Shown piece by piece: positions 39,926 through 48,658 of a stretch of 64,000 nucleotides of DNA. The notes under the pieces are model-generated. The model was not told the DNA's origin and made no database searches. It worked only from the letters and a program-made list of their open reading frames with translations. The stretch comes from Tetramitus jugosus (lineage: Eukaryota; Heterolobosea; Eutetramitea; Acrasida; Vahlkampfiidae): assembly GCA_937625935.1 (NCBI GenBank), contig OW569348.1, forward strand, positions 434,001-498,000. Reading direction: 5' to 3'. A program made the position numbers and the translations under genes. Numbering within the stretch: the stretch's first letter is position 1; each line of letters begins with the position of its first letter.

Positions 39926-42007
39926 ATGAAGCGATCATTCAAATGGCGCATACCCCACCAACCAAGATGCAGTTCTTCTCAATTGCTTCCAACAACGTCA
40001 TCAATGATGATCCGATCTTCAATCATCATCACTCACGACAACATTAACAACAGCAGTCTCGAGACTCGCAATCCAATACGAACACTGTTTCACTCTTCTC
40101 AACCACACTATTCATCTCATCATCATCATCATCACCACCACCATCACCATGACAATCAACAACAACAACAACAATCCTCCACAAACAACAACAGTAACAC
40201 TAGTGGCAAAGATCCTTCCATCAAGAGTAAAATTATGCAAATCTATAAGAAGACTCATCCAGACTTGTTTGAAAATTATCCAAAGGACGTTCGAGTCACC
40301 AATCAACAATCACTTCAGAAACTGAACAATTTTCTGGACGAGTACAAGGGATATGAGGGAAATGTTGGTTCTTCAAGCAAGCACCTGCACAGTGTCAGTG
40401 GTTTGAACATTGGCACCAACAAGTATCATTTACAGTTCTATATCAAGAAGATTCAGATGCAGCAGCAGCAACAGCAACAAAAACAGGTGGATCGATCGAA
40501 AACAACAACAAGGACAAGTGCCGAGGAATCAACTGTGACTCTGACACCTGAAGAGATGATGGAACGGGATTTGACATTGGTCAAGGTAACGATCAGTGGT
40601 CCACCAGGTGAGTGTGGAATTGTGGAAAAGTCGAAAACCATGTCCAAGAACTTTTCACGACTCTTTCGTGCGTTGAGTGTGTTTTCACCGGGTGAGGAAG
40701 CAATGGTGAGTGAGGAGCCAGAGTTTATGGATGACGACTCGTTGGATGATAAGGCAAAAGAATTGTTGTCTCAGACGTTTGCCTACATGGGTAAGGATCA
40801 ACAGTTTAAAGCAGGAACCCATAGTGAGTATGGAGCACAGAACATTGCTGCATTTGTATTGAAGCAGATGCATACGCAATCCAAGAAACAGCAAAAGTCG
40901 AATGAGGCATCCATGTCGCCTGATATTCATTACTTTGTGAGTAAGCAGGCCGAAGTGGAAGCTCACTTGCTCCGAAACAAAATTGTCGAATTTTTGTGCT
41001 TGGATGACCTGCGGTTTGAAACTTTTACGTTTTCTGTTAAATCGAGATTAGAAACACTACACAAGCTCACAGATTTGTTGCACAATGAATATGGAGTTGC
41101 AACTGAGAGTTGGGGATACAAGGAACTCACAATCGAACGCATTAGACAAAAGGAATTTGAAGATTATAATCAGAAGATGAATTATATGGATCCGATTCAA
41201 GAAGAGAATGCCCGGAGATACTACTACAAGAGAAGAGAACTAAACGAATTGAAATCAAATTTGGATCGAATGCGAGACCGTCAACCACCAGGCTTCGTTC
41301 GAGCCATGTTTGTTCGTGGGAACCGATCATTTGTTTCCGAGATGGGTTATGTGATGTTGGGTGTTGATCAGCCAGCAGCCGAATGGCTACACTATCTAAT
41401 GCACGAATGCAACTATAACATGCTAGAGAGGTTTGTCACACGAAAATATCGAGTTTTAAACCTGGAAAAACAAGTGGTGAAACTGATGGGTATCACATCC
41501 ATTGTGAGCGAGAACGACAATGTATTTAATGATGCTCGGTATGAGAAGCTATTGCAAGATATATGCGATCACCCTACAGAGTGGAAACAACAATACATGA
41601 ATCACTTGCGGATTATTATCACCGAAATTGATGAGTCATCTGGCAGTGTGAATGAGGCATCAATACATCCAGCTTTTGGTTTCTTGAATTGCCCTCTCTG
41701 CATGGCAGATGAGTTGTATGCTTCTGTACAAAAGCTTGGAGCAGAAGCAGCAATCAAATGTCGGACGTATCTTCATGATAGAGATGCTGTGATGCGCCTG
41801 ATTCACGAAACAAAGAGATATCTAAAGTTGGAACACCTCGAATATGTGAGAACATTAAATTCTCAGGAGGTAATCGCATGTTGTCACAAGATGATTCGCT
41901 CGGCAGCATTACTCAAACCCATTCTAAACAATCTTCAAGTCTGCATTTCGGATGGATTTCACTGGAGAGAATCGGACAACGTACTGGAGATCCCTGTAGA
42001 CTTCTAA
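39926..42007 (+). CDS. TCAIM: TCAIM-like mitochondrial protein (DUF4460/DUF4461)
   Basis: A 693-residue protein related to the mitochondrial T-cell activation inhibitor TCAIM. After a basic, Ser/Gln/His-rich N-terminus (including 11 His in a row), the segment KIMQIYKKTHPDLFENYPKDV...NQQSLQKLNNFLDEYKG (about 103-145) matches the J-like DUF4460 region. The remaining 450 residues would be the DUF4461 part (LRNKIVEFLCLDDLRFETFTFS, RETKRYLKLEHLEYVRTLN-like). The basic N-terminus MKRSFKWRIPHQPRCSSSQ is compatible with a targeting sequence. Molecular function of the family is poorly known; I do not infer an immune role. The start is the first in-frame ATG; the frame is open 27 codons upstream without one. 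No intron. Confidence 0.75.
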   Translation: MKRSFKWRIPHQPRCSSSQLLPTTSSMMIRSSIIITHDNINNSSLETRNPIRTLFHSSQPHYSSHHHHHHHHHHHDNQQQQQQSSTNNNSNTSGKDPSIKSKIMQIYKKTHPDLFENYPKDVRVTNQQSLQKLNNFLDEYKGYEGNVGSSSKHLHSVSGLNIGTNKYHLQFYIKKIQMQQQQQQQKQVDRSKTTTRTSAEESTVTLTPEEMMERDLTLVKVTISGPPGECGIVEKSKTMSKNFSRLFRALSVFSPGEEAMVSEEPEFMDDDSLDDKAKELLSQTFAYMGKDQQFKAGTHSEYGAQNIAAFVLKQMHTQSKKQQKSNEASMSPDIHYFVSKQAEVEAHLLRNKIVEFLCLDDLRFETFTFSVKSRLETLHKLTDLLHNEYGVATESWGYKELTIERIRQKEFEDYNQKMNYMDPIQEENARRYYYKRRELNELKSNLDRMRDRQPPGFVRAMFVRGNRSFVSEMGYVMLGVDQPAAEWLHYLMHECNYNMLERFVTRKYRVLNLEKQVVKLMGITSIVSENDNVFNDARYEKLLQDICDHPTEWKQQYMNHLRIIITEIDESSGSVNEASIHPAFGFLNCPLCMADELYASVQKLGAEAAIKCRTYLHDRDAVMRLIHETKRYLKLEHLEYVRTLNSQEVIACCHKMIRSAALLKPILNNLQVCISDGFHWRESDNVLEIPVDF
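40118..40150 (+). repeat. CAT/CAC repeat encoding 11 consecutive His
   Basis: Eleven codons, CAT x5 then mixed CAC/CAT, within the N-terminal region of the TCAIM-like gene. It is followed within a few codons by a polyQ stretch. The codons are mixed, so the run is not a pure microsatellite throughout. Confidence 0.9.
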
Positions 42008-42100
42008 TGTTGAAATACAGAATACAGTTCAAGTGCATGAAAACAGGAACAAACTCCTGAATTGACAACAATTCCCGCATGTATTTTGTTGCTCACTCAA

Positions 42101-43111
42101 TCATGTACACTTTTGGTCCATTTTGATGATGCGAGAAGCATGCTGCGATTGCCAAAATTGCTCACCAACAAAGTCATCGTGCAACTGAATGATGCCATGT
42201 TGCTTATCGACCACTTGTCTTTCTGATGACTCCTCTGATGGTACTGTTGATTGATCACTTGTTAACACTTTGTCCGATCGTATCAGTATTGTTCCCCTGC
42301 GATCTATGGCAGGATCCTTGGCAATATTGATACCAAACGTGTTGAACAATAGTTCATTACGATCAGAGAAAGTGGTACCACTCAACACATTCTGTGCTTC
42401 AGTGAGTGTCTTTCCCTGTTTCTGTACCAAATTCCAGAAGCAAGTATTATAAACGTGATTCACAAAGGCATCGTCCTGTCTCCACCGAAAATAATCCTTC
42501 ATCGATTGCAACGTAGGAAACGCAATGCACCTCGAGTCAAACGCCGGTGCATACTGCAATGTCTTCTGACCACTGAACGCATCACTCCAATGCATGACAA
42601 AATTCGAAGCCACCAACGAAGCAAACAACGAATTGAGCTTACTCGTTCGTCTACTAAACAAATTTGTGTCTCGCGCGAGTAAAAAATTAATCTCATCGCT
42701 CTGACCGTACGACATGAGCACTTCAGGGAACGATTTCATCACGTGCAATGCACAAGTGTTCATGAGATGAATTGCCCTGTGATCCATGGGTTTCTCATAC
42801 TGATTCACACGAGTAAACTGTGAAAATTTTTTACCGTCGACACGCAGAACAATCCACACGTTGGGCATGAGCGTATCATTGTGTAGCATCTCATAGCGCT
42901 TTACGTAGGCCCAACGCGAACTTCTTTGAACTTGATCCTTGTTGTTGTTGTTACTACTATCATTCTCATGATGATAATCTGATGACATGCATCTGCTCTT
43001 ATTCTCATCAATTGAGTACTTTCTTTGCAAGCAACATGTTGTGAGTGGAATCGATGAGAATTGGTTACTCGTTCGATGATGTGACACTCGCTTTGATACG
43101 CGCAACAACAT
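42101..43111 (-). CDS. THG1: Thg1-family tRNA(His) guanylyltransferase / 3'-5' polymerase, possibly mitochondrial
   Basis: Thg1-family enzyme adding nucleotides to tRNA 5' ends in the 3'-5' direction; 336 residues. The catalytic palm is present: the first metal motif VWIVLRVDGKKFSQF (RxDGxxF) and the second YGQSDEINFLL, plus SRRTSKLNSLFASLVASNF and PAFDSRCIAFPT. The first 60 residues are a variable extension that looks like a mitochondrial presequence: acid-free and Arg-rich (MLLRVSKRVSHHRTSNQFSS...LQRKYS). True Thg1 adds G-1 to tRNA-His, while Thg1-like proteins repair or edit truncated mitochondrial tRNAs; I cannot separate the two by eye. The gene converges with the TCAIM-like gene, with 93 bp between stops. 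No intron. Confidence 0.9.
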   Translation of the reverse strand: MLLRVSKRVSHHRTSNQFSSIPLTTCCLQRKYSIDENKSRCMSSDYHHENDSSNNNNKDQVQRSSRWAYVKRYEMLHNDTLMPNVWIVLRVDGKKFSQFTRVNQYEKPMDHRAIHLMNTCALHVMKSFPEVLMSYGQSDEINFLLARDTNLFSRRTSKLNSLFASLVASNFVMHWSDAFSGQKTLQYAPAFDSRCIAFPTLQSMKDYFRWRQDDAFVNHVYNTCFWNLVQKQGKTLTEAQNVLSGTTFSDRNELLFNTFGINIAKDPAIDRRGTILIRSDKVLTSDQSTVPSEESSERQVVDKQHGIIQLHDDFVGEQFWQSQHASRIIKMDQKCT

Positions 43112-43159
43112 TTATTTGATTGGATTGTTTTTTGTGTGAATGGAAAGTTCCTTTTTGAA

Positions 43160-43250
43160 CGCATCATGTCTGTTTTATTGGTACGGCAAAGGATCAGAAT
43201 TCCAGTGGCTTAATGCCCTATGAGGTCTTCACGTTGGATTGGTGTCTGGT
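43160..43250 (-). repeat. Degenerate inverted copy of the repeated element (copy 1)
   Basis: Read on the reverse strand, it shares with copy 3, in order, CACCAATCCAAC, TGAAGACCTCATAG, AAGCCACTGG, TTCTGATCC and TACCAATAAAACAGA. It lacks the 5' arm and loop of the second hairpin. The order and spacing show common descent rather than chance. Confidence 0.8.
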
Positions 43251-43366
43251 GGAACTTAATTTTTTGAAAAAGAAGGAACATTCATCCCACATTGAAACCA
43301 TTCCTGTTAGAGTAAACCAAGAAGATAAATGAGCAGCAAGAATGACTATCCCTTCTTCTCAAACAA

Positions 43367-43491
43367 CCAAAGCACCAATTTACTGATTATTACTTCGTAA
43401 CTGCCTCACAGTTCAGAGTCACAAAGTGGCTCGTGGGATTACGCTCTATTCCGAGTTGTGATCCCATTTTCTTTCCAAACAACAGAAGTTA
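43367..43491 (+). ncRNA. Candidate structured RNA element, copy 2
   Basis: Begins like copy 3 with GCACCAAT. Hairpin 1 is GAGTCAC-AAA-GTGGCTC (43415-43431). Hairpin 2 is GGGATTAC (43434-43441), loop region GCTCTATTCCGAGTT, then GTGATCCC, followed by ATTTTCTT and ACAGAAGT. Both stems differ from copy 3 by paired changes while the loops AAA and GCTCTATTCCGAGTT are identical. Orientation is assumed; transcription is not shown by the sequence. Confidence 0.5.
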
Positions 43492-43925
43492 GAAATCATT
43501 TGAAACATGTCAGATTGACTTTGAATGTTTAATGAGAAGCAGTTCTTATCTCTCGTTCTTTAGAACATTTCAAAGGTGAAAAGGGCACCTGGTTCCTTGA
43601 AAGCACTTCTTGATCATGTTTCTTCTTGAGGTATTTGAGCTGGCCATCGTGTTTTATTTTGTTGTTAACTGGTTGTTATTACTTAAGGATGTTTTTCTTG
43701 TTGTGAATGAACTTGGCCGACATAACTATTTCATTAAGTAATAACACTAAGTAACACAAAGAAATTCCTCTGCCTAAGTTCCTCGATCTGCACCAAATGG
43801 AAATGAAAAATTATGAACTTTTTTTAGTGTTGAAAGTGTCAGAGGAACCACATTGATCTGGTCGTCACGGTCAGACTTCTTTTGCGTTTTAATCTGCAAG
43901 CGATGGAGGTACCAATAGGGTTTGA

Positions 43926-44050
43926 GCACCAATCCAACTCAGATAACACACCAGTTTGAAGACCTCATAGTGCACGGTGGCAAAGCCACTGGTGGATCAG
44001 AGCTCTATTCCGAGTTTCTGATCCATTTTCTTACCAATAAAACAGAAGTA
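43926..44050 (+). ncRNA. Candidate structured RNA element, copy 3
   Basis: Hairpin 1 is CGGTGGC-AAA-GCCACTG (about 43975-43991). Hairpin 2 is TGGATCAGA (43993-44001), loop region GCTCTATTCCGAGTT, then TCTGATCCA (44017-44025), followed by ATTTTCTTACC and ACAGAAGT. Compared with copy 2 the stems are changed at several paired positions with pairing kept. The inner part CTCTATTCCGAG recalls stem IIb of U2 snRNA (CTCTATCCGAG), but there is no U2 branch-site recognition sequence nearby, so I do not call it U2. Confidence 0.5.
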
Positions 44051-44197
44051 TGATAAATGTTGCAATGGTGTGCTACCACACTGCCAAATTCTTTTGTATG
44101 TAGCTTGAAAACAGCGACAAATTCTGATTCATGTTGACACAACATTTTTATGTGAAGGGAGGTCATTCAATTTGCATTGGAACGCGAGTAGTTAAAA

Positions 44198-44316
44198 GCC
44201 TACATTACTGAGGGTTCTCGAGTAGTCTCCTATCTCAATACTAACTCAGCCAGATGGTGCTTAACTTCTCTATTCGAAATGGGAAGAGGTGGTTCCACCA
44301 TTGTATGAACGTAGAC
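44198..44316 (-). rRNA. 5S ribosomal RNA
   Basis: On the reverse strand: 5' GTCTACGTTCATAC..., AAGTTAAGCACC, then GGCTGAGTTAGTATTGAGATAG and GGAGACTACTCGAGAAC, ending AATGTAGGC, 119 nt. The ends pair (GTCTAC/GTAGGC). The internal promoter region (AAGTTAAGCAC...GAGTTAGTA) matches box A and box C of eukaryotic 5S genes. A TTTT directly after the 3' end (44194-44197 on the plus strand as AAAA) is the Pol III terminator. It is a single copy here, not a tandem array. Confidence 0.93.
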
Positions 44317-44494
44317 ATTCATGATGTTTCCTCAGTATTTTTGGCGCCGACGGCTACAAAATTGAATGAGCGTTGTTGGTTGGGTCAGAGGTTCGTGCAT
44401 GGCAGGTACAGAGCAGACGGTTCCTGCTTGAGTGGAAACGAAATGGGTCAACAAATCATGTCTGTCAGTTGCTGAGTATGTGTGAACCTCAAGT

Positions 44495-45589
44495 TTATTT
44501 CTTTTGTTGCAATTGTTCCTTGTCGTGAGCATGAGGATAAGGCTCCAATAAATATTTTCCAAACTCGTCGAGTGCCTTCACACCTCTCACTTCTTCACCC
44601 AACAATGGCATCTGAATGATATGGAAGTCTTCATACAAGTCAAACACTTGACTCAAATACTTCTTTTGAATCTTGATTCTCGAGTCACAAATCTTACACT
44701 TGGAGCACGAGTCTTCTTGATCCTTGAGCACCAATTGATTCACCACAATATTGTGAGTATCAATCTCAAACTTTGTCAACTCTTGAACCAATCTCTCAGT
44801 CTCATACACGGACAAGAACTCTGGTATGCACACGCACACAAATGTAGTTTTTGTTGGATCCTTGAACTGATTGGAAATGGTTTCAATGAGCTCTCGTGAC
44901 GACTTCAACTTGTTTTGAATGTCGTCTGCATTGGGGCCACCTGATGCACCACCACCCATCATGGATGTGACCTGGGACAACATGTTGCCGACACCTTGGA
45001 ATTGCATCAACTTGCCCACTGAATTTTCCAAGACAGATGGGAATGAGAGCAATCTCAGAGTGTGACCAGTAGGTGCCGTATCGAACACTACACATGAAAA
45101 CTTCATGCTCTTGACCATTTTCATAATTTCCATGAAACTTGAAATTTCGTCCATTCCGGGCAATGATGTCGAAACTTCCTTCATCAAGTTCTTCATGAGA
45201 CCACCACCACCACTACCACCATCACCACCACCCATATCACCTACAATATCACCCAAAAACTCTTCTGGTTCAAGTGTTGGATCAATTTCCATACCATACA
45301 AATTGTCATATCCGGCCACCTTGGTTGGTTCTTTGCCAAATTTTTGAGAAAAGGCATCACTGAGATTGTGAGCAGGATCAGTGGAGATGATGAGAACAGA
45401 TTCTCTCTTTTTTGCAAGTTGGATGGCAATGCAGGATGATGTGGTCGTTTTACCGACACCTCCCTTTCCACCAACGAAAATCCATTGAAGAGAGTCTTGA
45501 TCAATCAAATTTTGAATAGTTGGATCCAATTGTTCCAATGCTTCCAAATCATCGAGTTCATCGAGGTCAAAATCGTCTAGTCCTGCCAT
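44495..45589 (-). CDS. GET3: GET3/TRC40 (ArsA-type) tail-anchored protein targeting ATPase
   Basis: Cytosolic ATPase that delivers tail-anchored proteins to the ER membrane. The protein is 364 residues, the usual length for eukaryotic GET3. Seen: deviant P-loop GKGGVGKT (41-48), switch I region [12 protein letters not shown], switch [18 protein letters not shown], a Gly/Met-rich client-binding segment (about 190-225), and the CSKCKIC zinc motif in the C-terminal third, which links the dimer and separates GET3 from bacterial ArsA. The first 30 residues are acidic. The start is the ATG at 45589, 249 bp from the divergent SUMO start. No intron. A natural client, the tail-anchored heme oxygenase, is encoded 4 kb away. 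Confidence 0.95.
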   Translation of the reverse strand: MAGLDDFDLDELDDLEALEQLDPTIQNLIDQDSLQWIFVGGKGGVGKTTTSSCIAIQLAKKRESVLIISTDPAHNLSDAFSQKFGKEPTKVAGYDNLYGMEIDPTLEPEEFLGDIVGDMGGGDGGSGGGGLMKNLMKEVSTSLPGMDEISSFMEIMKMVKSMKFSCVVFDTAPTGHTLRLLSFPSVLENSVGKLMQFQGVGNMLSQVTSMMGGGASGGPNADDIQNKLKSSRELIETISNQFKDPTKTTFVCVCIPEFLSVYETERLVQELTKFEIDTHNIVVNQLVLKDQEDSCSKCKICDSRIKIQKKYLSQVFDLYEDFHIIQMPLLGEEVRGVKALDEFGKYLLEPYPHAHDKEQLQQKK

Positions 45590-45838
45590 TGTTATTGTTT
45601 ATCTGGTTTGTTTGTTCGCTTTTTGTTGATTCAGCTCTTTGCCGGAATAGAGAGTTTTTTTTGTGAGTTGTTCTGAATCAGCGGGGAAAACCAGTTGTAA
45701 CTTTCCGTCCAATTTTCCCTCGAAAAAATACATTCCGCCAGCAAATTCGTGCGGAGAGAGAAACTCGCTGAAGGAAACGTCCTTCAAAAAAAATTATGAG
45801 CAAAACAACAGCAAAAAAAACAACAAATCAACACAACA

Positions 45839-46123
45839 ATGTCTGACACACAAGAAAATCCAGTCAAGGGTGAAGATAAGGATCAACACATCAACATTAA
45901 GGTTGTCAACGGTGAAGGTATCGAAGTTTTCTTCAAGATCAAGAAGACCACCAATTTGAAAAAGTTGATGGAAGCTTACTGTAAGAGACAAGGCTTGAAT
46001 GCTTCCACTGTCAGATTTACTTTTGATGGTAACAGAATTTCTGGTAGCGAAACTGCTGAACAATTGGAGATGGAAGATCAAGATGTCATAGATGCTATGG
46101 TCGAACAGACTGGAGGATTCTAA
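45839..46123 (+). CDS. SUMO: SUMO (small ubiquitin-like modifier) precursor
   Basis: A 94-residue ubiquitin-fold modifier conjugated to lysines of target proteins, mostly nuclear. HINIKVVNGEGIEVFFKIKKTTNLKKLMEAYCKRQG and VRFTFDGNRI...TAEQLEMEDQDVID are clear SUMO signatures. The chain ends QTGGF, so a SUMO protease needs to remove only one residue to expose Gly-Gly. The N-terminal tail has VKGE at residues 9-12, a consensus SUMO attachment site (psi-K-x-E), suggesting poly-SUMO chains through K10. Codon use is biased toward GGT and AAG as in GDH, in line with good expression. No intron. Confidence 0.97.
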   Translation: MSDTQENPVKGEDKDQHINIKVVNGEGIEVFFKIKKTTNLKKLMEAYCKRQGLNASTVRFTFDGNRISGSETAEQLEMEDQDVIDAMVEQTGGF

Positions 46124-46524
46124 ATTCTAAACACTACTTTTTTGATGTAGCTGCTATTGTCACGTTGAATGGTGTATACTCAATAGGACCAAAAATAAAG
46201 ACAAGGACTTTTGTACAACGGTTATGATATTGTATTGTATGGTCATCTGTTAGCTCAGAGCGACGGCACATGTTGACTGAGCCTTTTGCAATAAAAAAGG
46301 AGATGAGATACGACTAACAAATTGCAACCAATGTTAGGGTGTTAAATACATGAAATTTTTTTATTATGCATGCTGCTGTGTACACTTGTTCCTCGTCGTC
46401 CGCCTCACCACACAGCATCGATCATCCTTTGCAACATTCAAGAGCAACAGCTCTGGTAGCGAGACCATTTTCGGTGCAAGAGTGAGAGAAACCGAACCGA
46501 ACAACATCAACAACATTATGCAAT
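46124..46524. other. 401-bp convergent 3' region between SUMO and V-ATPase E
   Basis: The 3' regions of two convergent genes. Near 46253-46282 is GCTCAG with CTGAGC across 18 nt, followed by CCTTTTGCAATAAAAAAGG, which contains an AATAAA and a weak inverted repeat. It may be a shared 3'-end region; a GTTAGCTCAG that looks tRNA-like has no T arm. Nothing else is recognisable. Confidence 0.4.
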
Positions 46525-47429
46525 TTAGAGTTGAGTTGAGCCTTCCTTAGGGAACAACATGCCCCTGATGAGTGGCAGTTGTTGCTCATAGACCAAAGCC
46601 ATACGTTGTTCCAAAGTGTTGAACACCTTGATACGATCTTCGAATGCTGTAATAACGACACCACCAAAGGAATCAGCTGGCAAGTGAGACTTTTGTTGAA
46701 CGGTAATCTTGCACTTCAATCCAGTCTTCTCTGCGTATTCCTTCTCAGCAAGCTTTGCTTGTTCGGAGACGAGAGCCAAGTCTTGTTGTCTGCAGTAAAC
46801 GTTTGCTTCCTTTTCCAACAATCGGATAAGACCTTGCAAAATGAGGTCCTTCAACAACTTTGAGTATGCAGCTCTGTCTTCAGTGATGCGCTTCACCTCT
46901 TGGAGGCCTCGTGCTTGCAGTTGTCTCATAATATCATCCTTCATCTTCAAAATTGTCAAACGAGCATCCTTAATCTTGTTGGAGTATCCACTGTAAGATG
47001 ACAACGAGACACAAACAGGAATAATAACAACAATGATTCAACAAAACACACAGAGGAGATGAAAAAAAAAGAGAGTGTGAGTACAAAAATTTCTCTTGAA
47101 ACTTTCGGAGAAACAACAACAACAACAATGAGCAGTGCATGTGGATGAAGAGATTGAAAAATGTGGGGTGCACATGTAGTGTGGTTGTTGTTGTTGACTT
47201 TTCTGAGTGTGTGATTGATACATTACATCTTCTTTTCAACTTCGACTTGCTTTTCCTTCTTCTCATATTCTTCTCTAATCTTCTTCTTTGCAGCTTCAAC
47301 AAGGTTTTGCTTTTCAATAGCAAATTCTTCGTTTGCTTGAACTTTAATTTCGTTGGCCTTTTCTTGGGCCTCGCTTTCGATGAAATTGATCATCTGCTTA
47401 ATTTTAGCGTCTTGTGCTCCTCTGCTCAT
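46525..47429 (-). CDS. ATP6V1E: V-type H+-ATPase subunit E
   Basis: Peripheral stalk subunit of the vacuolar proton pump V1 sector, on acidic compartments and the contractile vacuole system. Two exons: 47429-47227 and 46990-46525. The intron (47226-46991, 236 nt, GTAATG...TACAG) is the longest in the window. The product is 222 residues, close to the usual 226-233. The N-terminal long helix is typical (IKQMINFIESEAQEKANEIKVQANEEF), and so are the globular part (CRQQDLALVSEQAKLAEKEY) and the C-terminal GGVVITAFEDRIKVFNTLEQRM. The start is the ATG at 47429. Confidence 0.95.
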
Positions 47430-47699
47430 CTTTTTAGTTTATATGCGAGTGTGAATGTGGATGTTGTCTCCGTTTGTGTGTTTTACTCTCTGGATTCTGT
47501 TTTTTTTCAGAGGCGGTGTTTTTCGTGGGAGATTTGCTCTGAGTGGAAGGCGGGGTTTGAGTAAAATCTTTTGTAAAAAGAGTCAACCATGATGAGTATC
47601 TGGCCGAGGTTGGAGATTTGGTTTTGTGACAATTGTGAAGGAATATGTCTACAAATGAATACAAAGCACCAAAATACAAAATTTAATTTAATATAAAGG

Positions 47700-48658
47700 T
47701 TACAAAACTCTGTAGATGGTATCCCACTCAACGTAGTATCTGTTTGAAACGCAATGACAAAAATGTGAGCTCATGTTCGTATGTGTTGTATACAGAATCA
47801 AAAAAATATACATCAGAACAACAAAATAACAAGAAAACAAGATACTTACTCATACCAAGCCAATGAACGTTGCTTGACGCCTCCAACCTCAGCTGAAACA
47901 ACATTGTCATCTCCCACATAGATACCAACAGTGCTTGGACTGTACAACAAATCACCAATCTGAATGTTTGCAACCTTGCTTACAACAGAGAATCCAGCAT
48001 GCAATCCATAGGTGGCCAATGAAGTTGGAACAGTTTTTCCAGCAGATTCATAAGCCTTCTTAATCAAACCAGGTGCGTTAAAAGAGTTTGGTCCGACAGT
48101 GGAAGTCGAGCTGAAATCCTTGCCTACCATTTGCTTTGCATAAAAAGCAGCAGCCATTCCAGCTGCACTGCCTTGATCACCTCCAATGACTTCAGTCACA
48201 TAGTTGGAGGCTATCCATCCAGTTAGCTTTGTGGAATCATCGACTTGAATGCTGTACCATGTGAAGCCACATCCAGTCTCAACCTCACCAGTGAAAAACG
48301 CAGTTTTTCCTGGTGTCAATTGTCCAACAGTTGTCGTTCCAGTGCAAGGAGTTGGACGAATGTTGACAGTAGTAATGGCCTTTAGCTTTTGACCAAGAGA
48401 AGGAGCATCATTGGACGCATCAGACAGCTGACTCCACTTTGTTCTTTTCAACCACGGTTGATATTTGCCTCCGAGCTTTCTGGGTTGCAACAAATCAACA
48501 TCAGCGTGCAACTTGGCGAGTCTTTTGACTCTTCTCATGGATGGGGTCAACTTTTGAGGGCGAGTGAACCCGTCTCCTCTCTTGGATTGAACATTGCATA
48601 GAGAGATGAGAGCAATGAAGAGAAGCAGTGCCAGTAACAATGGAGTTGTTTTCTTCAT
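47700..48658 (-). CDS. Secreted SH3b and NlpC/P60-like protein lacking the catalytic residues
   Basis: Two exons: 48658-47850 and 47739-47700. The intron (47849-47740, 110 nt, GTAAGT...ACAG) leaves a 13-codon last exon ending YYVEWDTIYRVL; product 282 residues. Residues 1-25 are a signal peptide (MKKTTPLLLALLLFIALISL). A bacterial-type SH3 (SH3b) domain covers about 93-158 and an NlpC/P60-like domain about 162-282. NlpC/P60 enzymes cut peptidoglycan peptides with a Cys-His pair, but here the usual FDCSG is FNAPG (A195 for Cys) and the usual His before VGIYVG is T243. So it is probably a non-enzymatic wall-binding or structural protein. The family is bacterial, so old transfer is likely. The frame is open 33 codons upstream, but this ATG starts the signal peptide. 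Confidence 0.75.

Larger units (their letters stand above)
43112..44197. other. 1.1-kb non-coding region with repeated structured element
   Basis: Between the Thg1 start and the 5S rRNA gene there is no credible ORF. It contains two direct copies of a two-hairpin element (about 43367-43491 and 43926-44050) and one inverted degenerate copy (about 43160-43250), described separately. Outside these the sequence is unremarkable and AT-rich. Confidence 0.7.

Noticed and set aside
43185-43270. U4 snRNA, because of CAGTGGC, TATGAGG and a later AATTTTTTG
   Set aside because: The 5' stem-loop CC-GA half of the kink-turn and the U6-pairing stem are missing. The similarity is too short.
43926-44050. U2 snRNA, because of CTCTATTCCGAG close to U2 stem IIb
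   Set aside because: There is no branch-site recognition GTAGTA and no U2 5' domain nearby, and the Sm site is not in the right place.
43926-44050. Spliced-leader RNA gene, given 5S linkage and TTG-GTAAG on the reverse strand of copy 3
   Set aside because: The GTAAG is GAAAG in copy 2, so the donor site is not conserved. No evidence of a leader on mRNAs can be seen.
46240-46300. tRNA-like GTTAGCTCAG after SUMO
   Set aside because: No T arm (GTTCRANNC) and no acceptor pairing follow.
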